From: Amoebidium appalachense
Lineage: Eukaryota > Ichthyosporea
Reading direction: 5' to 3'
NCBI GenBank assembly: GCA_963693365.1
Contig: CAVNZM010000012.1
Span: 8,680,001 to 8,744,000 of the forward strand
DNA: 64,000 nt
The translations under genes and the position numbers were made by a program. The notes under the pieces were generated by a model that saw nothing but the letters and a program-made list of their open reading frames with translations, was not told the origin of the DNA and did no database searches. Every line of letters starts with the position of its first letter. Positions within the stretch are counted from its first letter, which is position 1. Positions 33,768 to 48,714 of the stretch are shown here, piece after piece.

Positions 33768-36111
33768 ACACACACACTCCCCTTTCCCCCCCCGTCCCTT
33801 TGCCCCATCCCCCCTCCATCTCTCCCTCCCATCCCTCCCTCCCTCCCTTCCAAACCCCCCTGACCCCATTTCCCCTTCTCCCCTCATTCCTCTCCCCCCC
33901 CCCCCCCCCCCTGTCCCCCCCCCCCCCCCCCCCCCCCTCCCCGGCCTCCTCCCCTCCTCCCCTACCCTCCTTCTTACACCCCCCTTCTCCTCCCCCCCCC
34001 CCCCCCCCCGGCCCCCTGCCCTCTTTTCCACAGCGGCGTGATGTGTATGTTACCCCCGAGGGTGGATGGCTTGGGCCCACGATGGTTGGGCATGCGCTGA
34101 GAACATACACAGACTACTTCACAAGGGCTATGAAGGGTAATAGCCCTGTTTAAACATACACAGACTACTTCACAAGGGCTATGAAGGGTAATAGCCCTGT
34201 TTTTACATACACAGACTACTTCACAAGGGCTATGAAGGGTAATGGCCCTGTTTTTACAACTCTCCCGACCCGTCCAATAATATTTAAATCAAAAAATTCA
34301 GAGAGAGAGAGATTAACAACCCTGCGGCCCTGCCCTCTTCATTCCTCTTTCGCTCATTTTCCTCCCTACCTCCTAACCCCCCCCCCCCCCCCCCCCCCCC
34401 ACACACACACACCCGTCCATCCTCCCCACCACCTCCTCAAGATACCCTCTATAGAGTTCTCCGCTTTACTTACAAGATAGCCCAACGGAATGTTAAAGGG
34501 GATTGAGGGTTTTCCATTAGTTCTACGTAACCGACGGAAGGGTGGGATACTATAGTAGTATAGTACATAGGTTCTAATAGTAATTCCAGACACTAGTGAC
34601 TATAAACCCCGTTTATGGCTGATAAATCCTCCCTTCGGCTCAATGAATTCCAGCTAATAGTAAGGCATTTTGACACCGACTGTTAAGATTTCAAACACTG
34701 ACTTATCATTTTCTGATCTTAAACTTAAATTTTAACCGATATATCCCATTGGCAGACCGTGGTGTGTGGCTTTCCAGCCGTCTGCGCTGGTGGCTAGTGC
34801 CTGTGAGTGGAACAAGCCGACCCACATTCCAATGCCACATCACTATCCCTGTCACCTCAGAGGTCTGGCAGCACGCACAAGCCAACAAGGTTCGTCCCCC
34901 CCCCCCCCCCCCAAAAAAAAAAAAAAAAAAAAAAAAAAACTCCCTTATCTCCTGCCTCTACTTAATGCACGTCTGACTCAACCCTCCCTTCCCCTTCCCC
35001 TGCTTTCTTTGCAACCTTTCTCGCATATGCCATGTGTACCGTCCCTACCCCCCCCCCCCCCCCCTCTCCCCCCCCCCCCCCCCCCCCTCCCCCCCCCCCC
35101 CCCCCCCCACCCCTCCCTCTTCTCGGCAAGCTTTCTCATCCCGTCACCCCCATCCCTTCTCTCCCTCCCCTCTCCCCGTCAAACACACAAAAGCATACAC
35201 ACACACCATCATTACCACCGTGGTTTTTGCGATCTTACCCACTCACAGTAGCCAAGTGGTTTACCAAAAAAAAACTGCGCATGATTGAATGAAATACTTT
35301 CAATAATCAACCTTCGGCAGGGAGTGGAGGGAAAAAAGGAGCTAACGGAGGAGGGGGTCAAACTTGGGGGACCAAGTGGACTGGACGCGGGATGTGCAGA
35401 AATGCAAGAGGGGTGGACAGAGGACAGGGAAATTCCGACGCAAGAGTGCAAAATTTCAGTTGATACGGCTTCCAATGAGCCCCGTGCTGAGATAGATGAT
35501 ATTCTGAAGGCAGGGATGGTAGGGGGTTTTATGCAGAGTGTTTTCTTACTGTCCGAATATAGGAGGGTTACATGTGTGGTGGACAAGTCGGAGGAAGGAT
35601 ATGTGGTGGTGGAGATGGTGGGGGACCTTCATGGCGCCAAGGAAAGGTATTATCGGCCACCCTTCACCATCCTCCTCCTCCCCCCCCCCCCCCCTCCTCC
35701 CCACTTGCCCATCTCCAAATCCACAAGACCGTGCATGCACGCACACCTCTTACCGTGACAAACCCCTTGCCTTTTTAAACTTCATCTCTCCCCCTGCTGC
35801 CCCCCCCCCCCCCCCCCCCTTTCCCCCCTTCACACACCCAACAACATTCACAGCTCCTTTCAAAACTCTGGTCTCTTTCAATTTTTGCTCCTCTGTTCCC
35901 CCCATTCTTCCTCTTGGAAGAAGCACGAAAGGAGCAAACCAAAAACCATAAAACGTGTCCAAAACTACGGAAGGAAAAGGAAAAGCTGTACATGTGTACA
36001 AGCGAATCCGGAAAGAAAGTAAAGACACGACAAATGAACGCAGGCGGCCAAAACACATCCCTTTTTTTAATAACATGCTGGATTTCAGAAGGGGGAGGGA
36101 GGAGGGCGGCG

Positions 36112-36144
<33 letters not shown>

Positions 36145-36261
36145 CAACGATAGGGGAAACAGAGGAAAAGAATAAGCAACAGGGGTAATTCCATGAGCCA
36201 CCCTTCCACCCCCCCCCCCCCCCCCCCCTCTTCCAACCCCATCTCCCCTCCTCCCCTCCCC

Positions 36262-36294
<33 letters not shown>

Positions 36295-38303
36295 AAAAAA
36301 AAAAGAAAAAACATCTACCTCGGCAAACCACTCTTATGGTCACAAACCAACGCTCAACCTAATCTCCACCCATCTTCAGCTCTTAATCCTTTTCATTGGA
36401 TCAGATTACGCACACCTAATCTTATTGGCTACCTATCACAGAGCCCGTGTGTCGTGTGGTGTGACCCTCTGCCTGTGGCTCTATGCACACGGTGCCCTTA
36501 ATGGTCTTCTCATGCCAACCATTGGGACACGAAGAAAACCCCCCGTCGGCTTGGGGAGGTAAATAATTCTCCCAGCTTATTACCCCCCCCCCCCCCCCCC
36601 CCTCCCCCACTCCCCCCCGCCCCCTCGCCTCCTCCCCTCCCTCGTTCCCTTCTAGACCCCCCCCCCCCCCCCCCCCCGCCCGCCCCGCCCCTCATCTCCC
36701 CCCCTCCCCCCCTTCACATACCCGCAAAAAAAAAAAAAAAGAAAAGAAAAGAACAAAGAATACGTGTTCATTTCGTCCACCTCCCCCGTCTTCCTCCCCC
36801 CCCCCCCCTCCCTCTCCCCCCCCCCCCCCCCCCCCCCCCCTACACTCCGGTATAAAGTGTCATTCTTAGACAAGATTTTGATGACTAAAAGGGTGCTTTT
36901 TACGTGCTGTCACGGTATATATATCCAGGATACTTGTGGTGCAACAATGTCCAATCTATTAAGCGCGCCTCAGAATTTCCATATCAGTGCCTATTGCTCA
37001 AACACAATGCACTGGGCAAGCCAGAGGATATCTGTGGTAAATAGCCAAAAATAGTATTTGGTTTGGCATTTTTTCTCCGTTTTGTATCCAAGAATAGCTG
37101 TCGTCAGCATTCTGCTTTTCAAACACCAAAATCTTCCCAGAACCCCCCCCCCCCCCCCCCAAAAAAAAAAAAAAAAAAAAAAAAAGAAAACACCCATCCA
37201 CACATCCCTCTCCCTCCTCATGCACCCACGCGTCCACTCACCCACCCGTTCCCCATTTCTCCCTCCTCGTCACCCCCCTCCCCCCCCCCCCCCCCCCCCC
37301 CCCCCATAACACACACACACAGGAAGCGCGCTGGGGACTCACAGAACAAGCGGCCCATCCCCTCCTACACCAATAAGATGGCGGCATGTTTGGGCCGGGA
37401 GCCAATAGCGGACGAGGATGGTCACGTGACTGTGCACCTGACTGCATTGCACATCGACTACTATGCAAGGGACCAACCTGGTTGGTTACAAGGTAAGTGC
37501 TCCACAATGATTGGCTGGATTAGAAATATCAAAAAATAAAGTAGGGATGATTGCACGGTGCAAATTCATTTGTGTGTAAGGTATTGGTTCCAAGGTAAAT
37601 GCTCGTTGCTGGTTGGCTGAATAAAAAACTGAAGTAGAAATTATTGCATGGTGTCGCTTGAAGATAGATTTATATATGGTATCAAACCCCATCATTAATG
37701 TAAGGCCTATGGTGATGTTTCTGCGGTGTGTCTTATTCTACCAATAGAAGTTGCCCGTTAAGAAGCGATATGTATTTTTTTGGAGCCCCATGTTCAATTT
37801 CTTTTTTTATAGAAAGATCACATATACCCGAGACTGCAAGACGGTTTACTAACAATGGTGTTCTCTGTCTGGCTCTCTTTCTCTCTCTCCCTCCCCTCAA
37901 CCCTCCCCCGATTCTTCCCCTGAATTCTACTCAATGCCCGCCCTTACTTTGTTCTCTTGTCCCCCCTCCCCCTCCCCTGAACTCTTTGTCCATTGCTACC
38001 CATATTATTCATCTCCCTTCCCCTAACTCGTTGTTGCACACATCCGGCCCACGCCCTCCTCCCCCCCCCCCCCCCCCCCCCTGCCCCCCTTCCCCACCAC
38101 CCTCCCACTCCTCCGGCAGAAAAAAAAGTTGGGAAAACAAGAACACACGCCCAAAAAAAAAAAAAAAAAAAGGAGGACACAAACACACACTTACCTAGGC
38201 TTGTGTCCTTACACACATACACACACACACACACATGCGCGCACGCACGCACACGCCCCCCTCCCCCCCCCCCCCCCCCTCCCCCCCCTCCCCCTCCCCC
38301 CCC

Positions 38304-38334
<31 letters not shown>

Positions 38335-39324
38335 GTACACACAGCCTTTGCCCTTGGTACCGCCGAGGCCCTTTCATGTCCCCGTCAAAAAACCATCTTT
38401 GTTGGAGAAGAGAATACACGGACCACTCTTCGTTACCTCCCTGGGTACCCCCCCCCCCCCCCCCCCCCCCCCGCGCCCCCTCCCCCAAGGACACACACAC
38501 ACACACACATGCACACGCACACACCTACCACCCTTTTGTGCCCCCACGGTGACTCTATCTCCCCATTCGCATGCAACCCCCCGACGCATAGAAAAGCCCC
38601 CTTATCCTTTTTCCTCTTTTCATGCCTTCCTTTGTTCGTAAAACCCGATCCCATTCCCCAAAAATACACATGCCCCCCTCCCCCCTCCCCCCCCCCCCCC
38701 CCCCCATCCCAACCACCGTACTTACCCCCCCCCCTCCCCCCACAGAGGTACAGTGAAGATGCCAATCGAAAGATTGGCACAAATTCGTGAGGTTTGACCC
38801 CACCCCACCACCAAAAAATCCCCCCCCCCCCCCCCCCCCCCCCGGTCGGCCGCATTGCCACCCACGTTTACAACGTACCTTCCCTCCTCTCCCCCTGCCT
38901 CATTGAGCCCTCCGCCCCCTCCTCCCCCACCCCCCCCCCCCAACCTTGCGCGAAGTTGCTCACCCTCTTCTTCCCAACCCGTTTCCCATGCAGACCCCCC
39001 TTCCCCCCTCCCCCCCCCCCTCCCCCCCCAGGTGCAGTTCTCCTCCCCTGTCGCTTTCTCCTGTCTGTTAATTAAAAAGACATCTTTTCCAGACAACATA
39101 AATCCCTACGTGCACCGAAGAAAAGATCTAAACCACACATAGGAAGTTGGTTGGTTCTTCCCTATCCCAGATCTATCCTCCCCCCCCCCCCCCCCCCCCC
39201 CGGGGCCTCCCTCCCCCTCCCCCCCCACCCCCCTCCCCCCAATAGCTCACTAAGCCACTGTACCGTGCAGAATTGCTTGACATAGTGTGACAATTCTCCC
39301 GATCAACCCCGTCTCCCGCCGTTC

Positions 39325-39358
<34 letters not shown>

Positions 39359-40717
39359 TTCCCCCCTCCCCCCTTCCTCCCCATTCCCCCCGGAGTCCCT
39401 TGGAGAAAATATTTCATTTACGTGCTCACACCGAACCCTCCGCCTCCCCTAACCCGCCCCCTTCCCCTCTCCCTCCCCCCCCCCCTCCCCTCTCCCCCCC
39501 CCCCCCCCCCCCCCCCCCCACACACACACACAGTTCCAGCAACACGTGCTCAATGCTATGTACGGTCAACCCCAGGCCAATACCTATCTGCACGGAGAGA
39601 AGAAATACCTCCTCCTGCCTGTGCGCCACAAAGCACACACACAGGCAGGCACAGACCTGCACACATGTGACATGGAGGTCTGCTGGGACATTGTGGATAA
39701 AGCACTGGTACGTGTGTGTTCTCCCCGACCCCCCCCCCCCCCCCCCCCCCCCCCCCCTTCCGGCCACACACAGACACACGCACACACTGGCCCCGTCTCT
39801 ACCACACCACTGACACACCAATAACCACAACAACAAATCTTGGAGGTTAGAGGTGGCAGACGGAATTTTGGGTGCCAAGGTTGGTGGGGGTGGAACGGGG
39901 GGGAGATTGGGGAGAGAGGGAAAGAGAGGGGGGGGGGGGGGGGGGGATGGGCTCTCCATGCATGTCCCTCGTTCATCCCCCCCCCCCCCCCCCCCCCATT
40001 TCTCTTTCTTTTTTCCTTTCAGGATGATCGGCACACAGGCACAGGCACCCCCCTACCCCGTACCCTTCCACCCGAGGGCCTAGTCGTTTGGACGGCATAC
40101 AACAGAGACCACCACTACCGTGTCTACGAACATGGTGATTCGCCCACACACACCCCCCCCCCCCCAACCTGCCCCCCCCCCTACGCCAGGCAACCCCATC
40201 CCCTCTGTGCCTGCTCCCTTCCCCCTCTCTCGCCAGGCACTTTTCTTTATCCCTCACCTCCTGCCCCCCCCCCCCTCCCCTCTCTCCACACACGTACGTG
40301 CATCCCCCCTTCCCCCCCCCCCCCCCCCCCTCCCCCTCTCGTGTCTAAGCAGAAGAAGCCGAGCCTTATGGTGAGAAATGAACTGTTGTTACCTTGATTA
40401 TTATAACCTAAGTAAAATGGTACCAACAGCAACCGGAGCAACAGAAAAACAACAGAAAAAGATGGTAATGGTGATATTGATAACAATAACACAATAAGTG
40501 CAACTGAAAATTTTGATAATATCCCAACGGTAGCTTTAAAAGTCATGATAATGATATTTGCCAGTATTAGCAACATTTGCCAAAAATGACATTAACAACT
40601 AGACACTAACCTTATTTTCAGACCCAGAACTCACCACCGATTCCATGCTTGAAGTCAAAAAGGGTCCCCTTACCTACCGTCAATATATCACCACAAAATA
40701 CCAGTAAACCCCCCCCC

Positions 40718-40748
<31 letters not shown>

Positions 40749-40804
40749 ACACCCGGCCCCCACCACCAACACCCCCGTTCCAGGCCCTCAATCCTAGACT
40801 GCCC

Positions 40805-40841
<37 letters not shown>

Positions 40842-43289
40842 GGGGGACGCCCATTTTCTTCTATGTTTTCGCGCAATTTAAGTGTCGCCGAATTTCCATT
40901 TCGTGTTTCAAGTTCCTTTATCTTCCAATACAACGAATTAATTGTCGCCAAAATATACATTTTCACGAACAAAACCCCTACTTTCCCTCTACCCGTGCAC
41001 CCCCAAACTCAATAATCAAAAATTCATCCACACCTCGTTCTATACAAATTGAACCAGATCTTACGTCATAGTTTCTCCACATACCACCGCTCTATACACT
41101 TACGACACCAATAACCATATGAGGTTAAGGATACTGATATCTGATTGGCTACTACAGGGTGGAGATGCCCACCAATGAGCGCCTACTCCAGGCCTACCAC
41201 CTTGGCCAGGCTCGTGACGTCAGACATAGGGTGTACAAACCAAAGGGGAAGAAGGCGGGTGCAAGCGTGGTTGGTGTTTGGTTCAATGTCATGCAAACAT
41301 CCGTTCTATTGGCCGAAAATTGCACATGAATCTGTTATTATTGGCTGCTTGAACCAAAGATATCGTTATGCTGTGTGTTTTCTTTCAATTCATGGAAATC
41401 TTTACAGTGACTCATTCCTGGCCCACTCCCCACCCCCCCACCTCCTGACAATAAAAATAAAAAATAAAAAAAATAAAAAAATATAAAAACTAGTCTTTTT
41501 CTCTTAGGTCAGTAAGTGCTCACCATCATCCCCTTTTCGCTCACGTATACTTTTATCTATGCTTCTTCCCCCCCCCCCCCTCCCCTCCATCCCACCCCAG
41601 CCCCCCCCCCCCCCCCTCTCCCCTCCCCCGCTCCTCAGCCCCCTCCCCGGGGCGTTACTTCAACAACTCGTCTCCGCTTACCCCTCCCCCCCTCCCCCCT
41701 CCCCCCCCCTCCTCCCACAACGATTTCATGCTCTTCTCTGGCCCCCCCTCCCCCCCCCCCCCAACGCCCGCCGGCCCTCTTCGTATGAAATCCTTATAAT
41801 GGATTTTTGAGGTGGAATCTCCTCCTCTTCCCCGCCCTATACGTTAATATTCTTCTCCCCCTCCTCCCTTTCACGTATAATATCATAAAACCCCCACCCT
41901 CTCACGTATACTTTTATTATTTCCCCCCCCCCCCCCCTCCCCTTCCTTCCCAGCACCTAGTACCCAGCCTATGTCGCATCAGTCCCCTCCCTCCTCGTCT
42001 TTGGTCCATGGCCCGCTGTCTGCCTGTGTGCTGTTGGCTCGCTGAGTGCAGCCTATTGGTGGACGGTATAGAACCCCCCCACCCACCCACCCCCCTCCTC
42101 CTTCCCCTCCCGTCCCTTCCTCCCCCCCCCCCCCCCTCCCTTCCCCTTTCCCTCCCCCCTCCCCCCTCACTCCGCCCGCCGGCCTTCCACATGCGCAAAC
42201 ACCCAATGAGATCTCATAATTGTTCTCTGATTCCTTTCTCTGGCTCCCTAATTGTGAAATTGTTGTGACCACTGCCCCCTTTTTCATTCTGTGAGTTAGG
42301 AGACCCCCCTCCCTCCCTCCCCCCCCTCTCCCCCCCCCCTTCCCCATCCACACCCTCCCCCCTCCCCCCCCCCCAAAAAAAAACAAAAAAAAAAACACAC
42401 AAATACAAGTGCCCTGCCCTCCCCCCCCCCCCCCCCCTCCCCCTCCCCCTCCCCCCCCCCCCCCCCCCCCTCTTTTCACCTCCTTCATCCCCTTCCCCTC
42501 AAGCATGCCCTTCCGCCCTCCCTCCCCTCCTCCCTCTCCCCTTGAAGCCCGTTTTCCTTTCCTTCTGGTACGTTTTACGGCCCACCTAAGAACAAAAGCA
42601 CTCAGGTCGGCAACCGAACTATCCCCCCCCCCCCCCCCCCCCCCCACCCCCACCCCACCCCCCCTCTTCCCCCATTGCCCTTCTGCCAAAAGAAAATCCA
42701 GGCGGAAAAAAGAGAAGAGAAGAAAAAAAGCATCATCTCACTAGGGTCTCCCAATCCTGACCTGGTCGACACTAACATTTAAAATTTTAACCTCCAGATC
42801 TGATTGGCTCTGTTGGTCTGCCAGTCGATCGAGACAAACTTCAAACTGCAATCACCTCCACCACTTTTGACGTGAGTCTCCCCCCCTCCTCCCCCTTCCC
42901 CCTTCCCTCCCTCCACCTCCCTCCCCCCCCCCCCCTCCCCCCCGTCCGCCCTCCCCGTCTGAGTTTTCTCTTGTGCCCCCTCCCACACCCCTTCCTCTCC
43001 CCACCTCCCCATCCCTCTGCCCTATACCAACCTTCGTGGGTTTTCTTTTCCTCTTTCTGAGGCCCCCCCCCCCCCCCCCCCCCCCCTCCCCCCCCTTCCC
43101 CCCCCCCCCCCCCCCGGGGCATGCCTTTTTGACGTCTCTCTGCTTACCATGACAAAACAAATAACCATATATGGTGTGCATTGACACCACCTGATTGGCA
43201 GGACACCAACCACAACTATGAGCGCTATGAGAACATCGGGGATGCCCTTCTCAAGTATCTTGCCTGTGCCTATCTCTTCAACGGTATTA

Positions 43290-43324
<35 letters not shown>

Positions 43325-43526
43325 CCCTATCGTTCCTGAGAGGCAGGGTGGGATTGGCAAAGACTATAATGATCCACCCCCGCACTTCGAAATGCAACGG
43401 AAAAGAAAATAAACCCGAGTTTTCATCCTTCATCATTTGAAGCTAGTTTCGGGAGTCTCCCTTTTAGTCCTCCAACCCGCCCCGCCTCCCCTCCCCCCCG
43501 CTCCAACACACGCACGCGTGCGCGCG

Positions 43527-43572
<46 letters not shown>

Positions 43573-46342
43573 GTACCCCACTGCTGACGAGGGAGACCTA
43601 TCGATGATGCGTACCCGTCTAGTTGCAAACGAAGTCCTCTTCAGAAAGGTGGCTGCCACCCCCCCCCTCCTCACCCTCCCCCCGCTCCTCCCCCCCACCC
43701 CACCTCTCCCACCCTCCCCCTCCCCCTTCCCCTATCTCTGATATCGAGTTTTGCATTCGGGCGGTTACGTATGGTTCCTCCCCACACACCTTTATTTTTG
43801 AAGTTAAAAAAAATCCTACTAAAAAACATGTAAGCTTCGTGAGTTATTTGCAAATCATAATCGTTGGATTAACTGAATGGCTGGGAATTACCGTAACTTA
43901 GCAAAAAGAATATCTTAAGGCACCTTTGGACTTTGCGTTCTTCAAAACGTGGGGAAGAGGGGGATAAGGGGGGCGGGGGGGCGGAGAGGGGGGGGGGGGG
44001 GGGGGGGGAGGGGGGGGGGGGGGGGAGGGGGGGGGGAGGGGGGGGGGGGGGATTGGGGGAGGCATAGAGCAGGATTTGGAGGGTGAGAGAAGGAGAGATA
44101 TGAAAATGAGTTATATTTTGGCCATTAAGCCAATTCCGTTGTTCTACAAAACACAATACTTATTAACGCATTCATGTGATTGGCCGCAGGCCGTATCACG
44201 TGACCTGCACCGCTACATCCTGCACACCCCCTTCGACCAGCAGCAGAAAAACTGGATGCCCCCCGGTAAGACCCCCCCCCCCCGGGCAAAAATTTAAAAA
44301 TCATAATAAAAAATAAAAAATCACAATAAAAAATAAAAAGGTTTCCCCCTCTCCCCTACCACCACTCTCTCCTCCTTCCCTTTCTCACTTCTCCCCTGTC
44401 CCCCGCCTCTTGTCCCCCCCCCCCCCCCCTCCCCTTCCCCGCCCCGTCTCTCTCTCTCTCCCTCCCTCATTTCCGCATAACCCCCCTCTTTCCCTCCCAC
44501 TCTCCTCCCTTCCACACACCCTCCCTCCCTCTCTCACTCCCTCTCTCCCACCCTCCCTCCTGACTCCCCACCTCCCTGTCTCCTTTTTTCCCTTCCTCTC
44601 CCTTACCCTTCCCCCTCTCCCCTCCCTCCTTCCCTCTCTTCCTCCCCTCTTCCCTCTCGCATTTCCCACTGTATCCCCAATCCATTTTATCATCTGACTT
44701 TTAACCAATCACCAATCAGGATTTGAGGTTCCAGCAACCGGTGCCATGTCGGCAAAAGTTGTTGCTGACGTGGTGGAAGGTGTGTGCCCTCCCCCCCCCC
44801 CCCCCCCCCCCCCCATGATGGCATTTCTGACTGGCTGAGTTTGTAGCGATATTATCACCCCTCAATAGCGCTTTTTTGGCTGCTATCTATATATTTCCTG
44901 AAAGCTTATAATTTTTACTGTATTGTTTCGTAGAAATAGTATTCCTGCAGGCAGCGCTGCAGCCAAAAACGTGCCAGCAAGGGGACAAAACTAACCTTTT
45001 ATGATGAGCCACCTGCCAAAAATGGCGCGTAAATAATTGGCTAATTTTGATTGGGTAACACCTGCCATCATGCTCCCCCCCCCTACCTCCTCCTCCCCTT
45101 CACCCCTACACGCCCACACCCCATGGCCCTCTTTCCTACGTACATTTTTTCATCTACCACAATTGGTTTTTGTTGTTTAGGACCCTTGTATTATCGGCGG
45201 CGGGTGGGGGTGGGGTGTGGGTGGGGGAATGGGTGGAGAGCGAAGGGGAGGGGAATGGGGGGGGGGGGGGGGGGGGAAGGCGGGATAACAAAAGAAGAAA
45301 ACCCAAGATCAATTAGACATATCCCGTGGGGGGAGTATTTTTTCACAAAATAAATGCAACTTTCGACCCCCCCAGCACTGATTGCGGTGTATTTTCTTGG
45401 TGGAGGTTGGTCTGGCGTCTTGGGCTTCGCTGATTGGCTGGGTATCACGCTCGCAACTTCGTAAGTAACCCCCTTGCCCTCCCCTCCTCCCCCCCCCCCT
45501 CCCCCCCTCCCCCTCCCCCCCCTTCCCCCCCCCCCCCCCGGGTGTATCTATGGTAGTGGGTGTATCTATGGTAGTGGCATGTGCCAAATCGAACGAAGGT
45601 TGAATGGCCCGGGGGGGGGGGAGGGGGAGGGGGGAGGGGGGGGGGGGGGGGGAGAGGGGAGAGGGGGGTGAGGGGGCTAGAGAGTGAGACAACAGAATGG
45701 TAAGGGAGAAAGTAAGGGGAGGGGGAGAGAGTGTGTCTGGGTGTGTATGTGTGTCGGTGGTATGGGGGCAGATAACTGGTGTGAGGGGGGAAGGGGGCGG
45801 AGGGAGGAGAAAAGGAGGGGGGGGGGGGGGGAGGATTTTGTACACGGTGTTCATAACACATGCCAAAGATTCAATGGGTCACGTTCTTTAGTTACAAAAC
45901 CCTCTCACACACCCACTTTTACCCCTCTCACCATCCAATCATATCACACAGCGGCCCCTACACGCTTAATGGGAAGAGTCCACCCGAAGAAATCCCCGAG
46001 GGATTGGTGGGGCTTCAACAGAGGTTGGGCTACAGCTTTAAGAATCCCCAGGTAAATTTAGGGGGTACCAATATCTGCCAAAATTTATATGATGTATTCA
46101 AAAAATAAGAGGGGGGGGGGGGGGGGGAGAAGAAAAGGCAGTGGTAGATTTTTATTTAATCTCCTAGAATTGGATAGCGAGAAGAGCAATTCATGGAGTG
46201 ATAAATTAGCCCTGAACAGAGCTGGGTGATAATATAGTTTAATGTGTCTATATTCCTACTTTTTTTAGTGTTATATAAAAATGGCTTTTTTTCTTGCTTT
46301 GTTTTTTTGTTTTTGTTTTGTTTTGGAGGCGCCGGAAAGGTT

Positions 46343-46385
<43 letters not shown>

Positions 46386-46758
46386 CGATGCACATTGTGT
46401 GATATTACTGTGCTTCCATTCCGTGTGCTTTCACGGACTGCCGTATACTTCCTATGGGCTTACAAAATTTCACATTCCTGAAGTAGGAACGAAAATCACT
46501 AACCCAATATCCCCCCCCCCCCCCCCCCCTCCTCCTCCTCCCCTCTCCCCCCCCCCCCCCCACACACACACACACCCCACCTCCACCCTCCGCCCCCTTT
46601 CCCCCCGGCCCTGCCACCCCACCCACCCATCAACCCTCCCAGACACACCCACCCACACAATTACACACACTCTCATCACCACCACGACACACACACACAA
46701 ACCTTTCTTCCCCCCCCCCCCCCCCCCCTCACACACACACACGCACGGGCACACGCAT

Positions 46759-46845
<87 letters not shown>

Positions 46846-47071
46846 ACACACACACACACCACACACACACACCCATCCACCCACCCAGCTGCTCCTTTCA
46901 GCCCTGACCCACCCCAGCTTTGGGCCGACGTTTGAGCGCCCCGAGAGACTGACCCATGTGGGGGACTCACTCATAGACCTTGTGGTGACTCTGTATACTC
47001 CCCCCCCCCCCCCCTCCCCCCCCTCCCCCCCCACAAACACACACATGCACACACGTGCATGCATACATACA

Positions 47072-47111
<40 letters not shown>

Positions 47112-47784
47112 ACACACACAAACAACCGCCCTCCACTTACCCCCTCCCCCCACCCCCCCTCTCCTTCCCCCCCTCCCTCCCGGGCCCCTCTACTCCCCCC
47201 TTCCTCCCACCTCGTACCCTCTCACTTCCTTCCTACATTCCCTACCCACTCCTACTACTTCTCCGTGATCCCTCCCCCTCCCCTTCCCTTCCCGCCCCTC
47301 CCCCCCTCCCCCCCCCCCCCCCCCCCTCTCATAGAGTATCTAACCCACTGCTTTCGACTTGAGCCATGTGCAAGCCTTTACACTCAACCTGGTTAACTCC
47401 CCCCCCTCCCCCCTCCCCCCTCTCCCCCTCTCCCTCTCCACCCCCCCCCCCCCCTCCCCGCCCCCCGGCGGCTCCCCCCTCTCTACACCCTGCAGATACG
47501 AGAAGACTAGTTAACTAACTCCTCCCCCCCCCCCCCCCCCCCAGTGACCTGTATGCGCGCTACCCCTACCTTGGGCCTAGTGGGTTGACTGTTCTGAGAG
47601 CAGCAGCAGTCAGACGCCCAACAATGGCAGAGTTGTGTCTGCAATATGACATGCACACGTACATGGCCCCCTCCCCCCCCCCCTCCCCCCAACACACACA
47701 CGCACATACACACACACACCCCTTACTCCCCCCTGTCTCACTCCTCCCTCTCCTTCCCCCATGCCCCCTCTCACTCCCTGTCCC

Positions 47785-47817
<33 letters not shown>

Positions 47818-48683
47818 CCCCTTACCTGCCCGTTCCTCCTCCCCCACCCCCTCTTGCCATTAACCCCCTCACTCGTTTACCGGTACTGTGTTGGAGCATG
47901 CATGATCTTTGTACGTGGCTATGTAATTGGGCTGACGCACACACGTGTCGACACAAACATGGAGGCACACACGCTCAGGCATGCCGAGAACAAGCACACA
48001 CACATACACAAAGCGCCAACATTAACAGCCACTTACTTGTACCCCACAAACCTACCCCCCCCCCCCCCCCCCACGCCGCCGCCGCCCCCCACCCACCCAA
48101 ACCGCACCGGTCCCACCCTCTTCTCCTCCCCCCAGTGTGCATAGGTGGCACACTTAGAGTAATGTTCACGCTGTGACAAGCACGCACACACACACACACA
48201 CGCACACAAGCACGCACAAACACACACACACAGGCACCTGCGCTACCGTGAGAGCACCACCACCATTGGAGAGGAGATCAAAACATACGCAGCCACAGAT
48301 AGGAGTGATCTGGACACCATCAGAACAGACCAGCCCCCAAAGGTTTTAAAGCTTTTAACAACAAGTTTAATAAGATTTAAGATTCTTTGTTTGCTTTGTT
48401 TATATCGAGTAACAATACAATCATAAGCCATCATTTTTCTTGTTCGTTTTCATCAAGATTTTGTGTGCCGCATGGTGTGCAGAGTTTCCACCCTGAATGG
48501 TCATAATGGAGAAATGGCCCCACAGAAATTTCAGTTACCCTTGGGCGCTTATAATAAAGACCAAATGTTGAATGAAAACACACACTTTATTTACACTTTA
48601 CCCTCCCCCCCCCTTCCGTCACTGCCTCCTTCCCTCTTATCCTTATCTCCCTCCTCCCCTGCCCTCCTCCCTCCCCCCCCCCC

Positions 48684-48714
<31 letters not shown>

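Noticed and set aside
38842-38877. Possible Dicer exon reading VGRIATHVYN before GTACCT
   Set aside because: There is no AG acceptor in front of it (only poly-C). The exon ending at 38791 joins directly and in phase to 39534, giving the expected LAQIREFQQHVLNAMY helix.
48133-48175. Extra Dicer exon reading VCIGGTLRVMFTL
   Set aside because: It ends in a stop and breaks the phase between exons 47545-47658 and 48234-48342, which join correctly without it.
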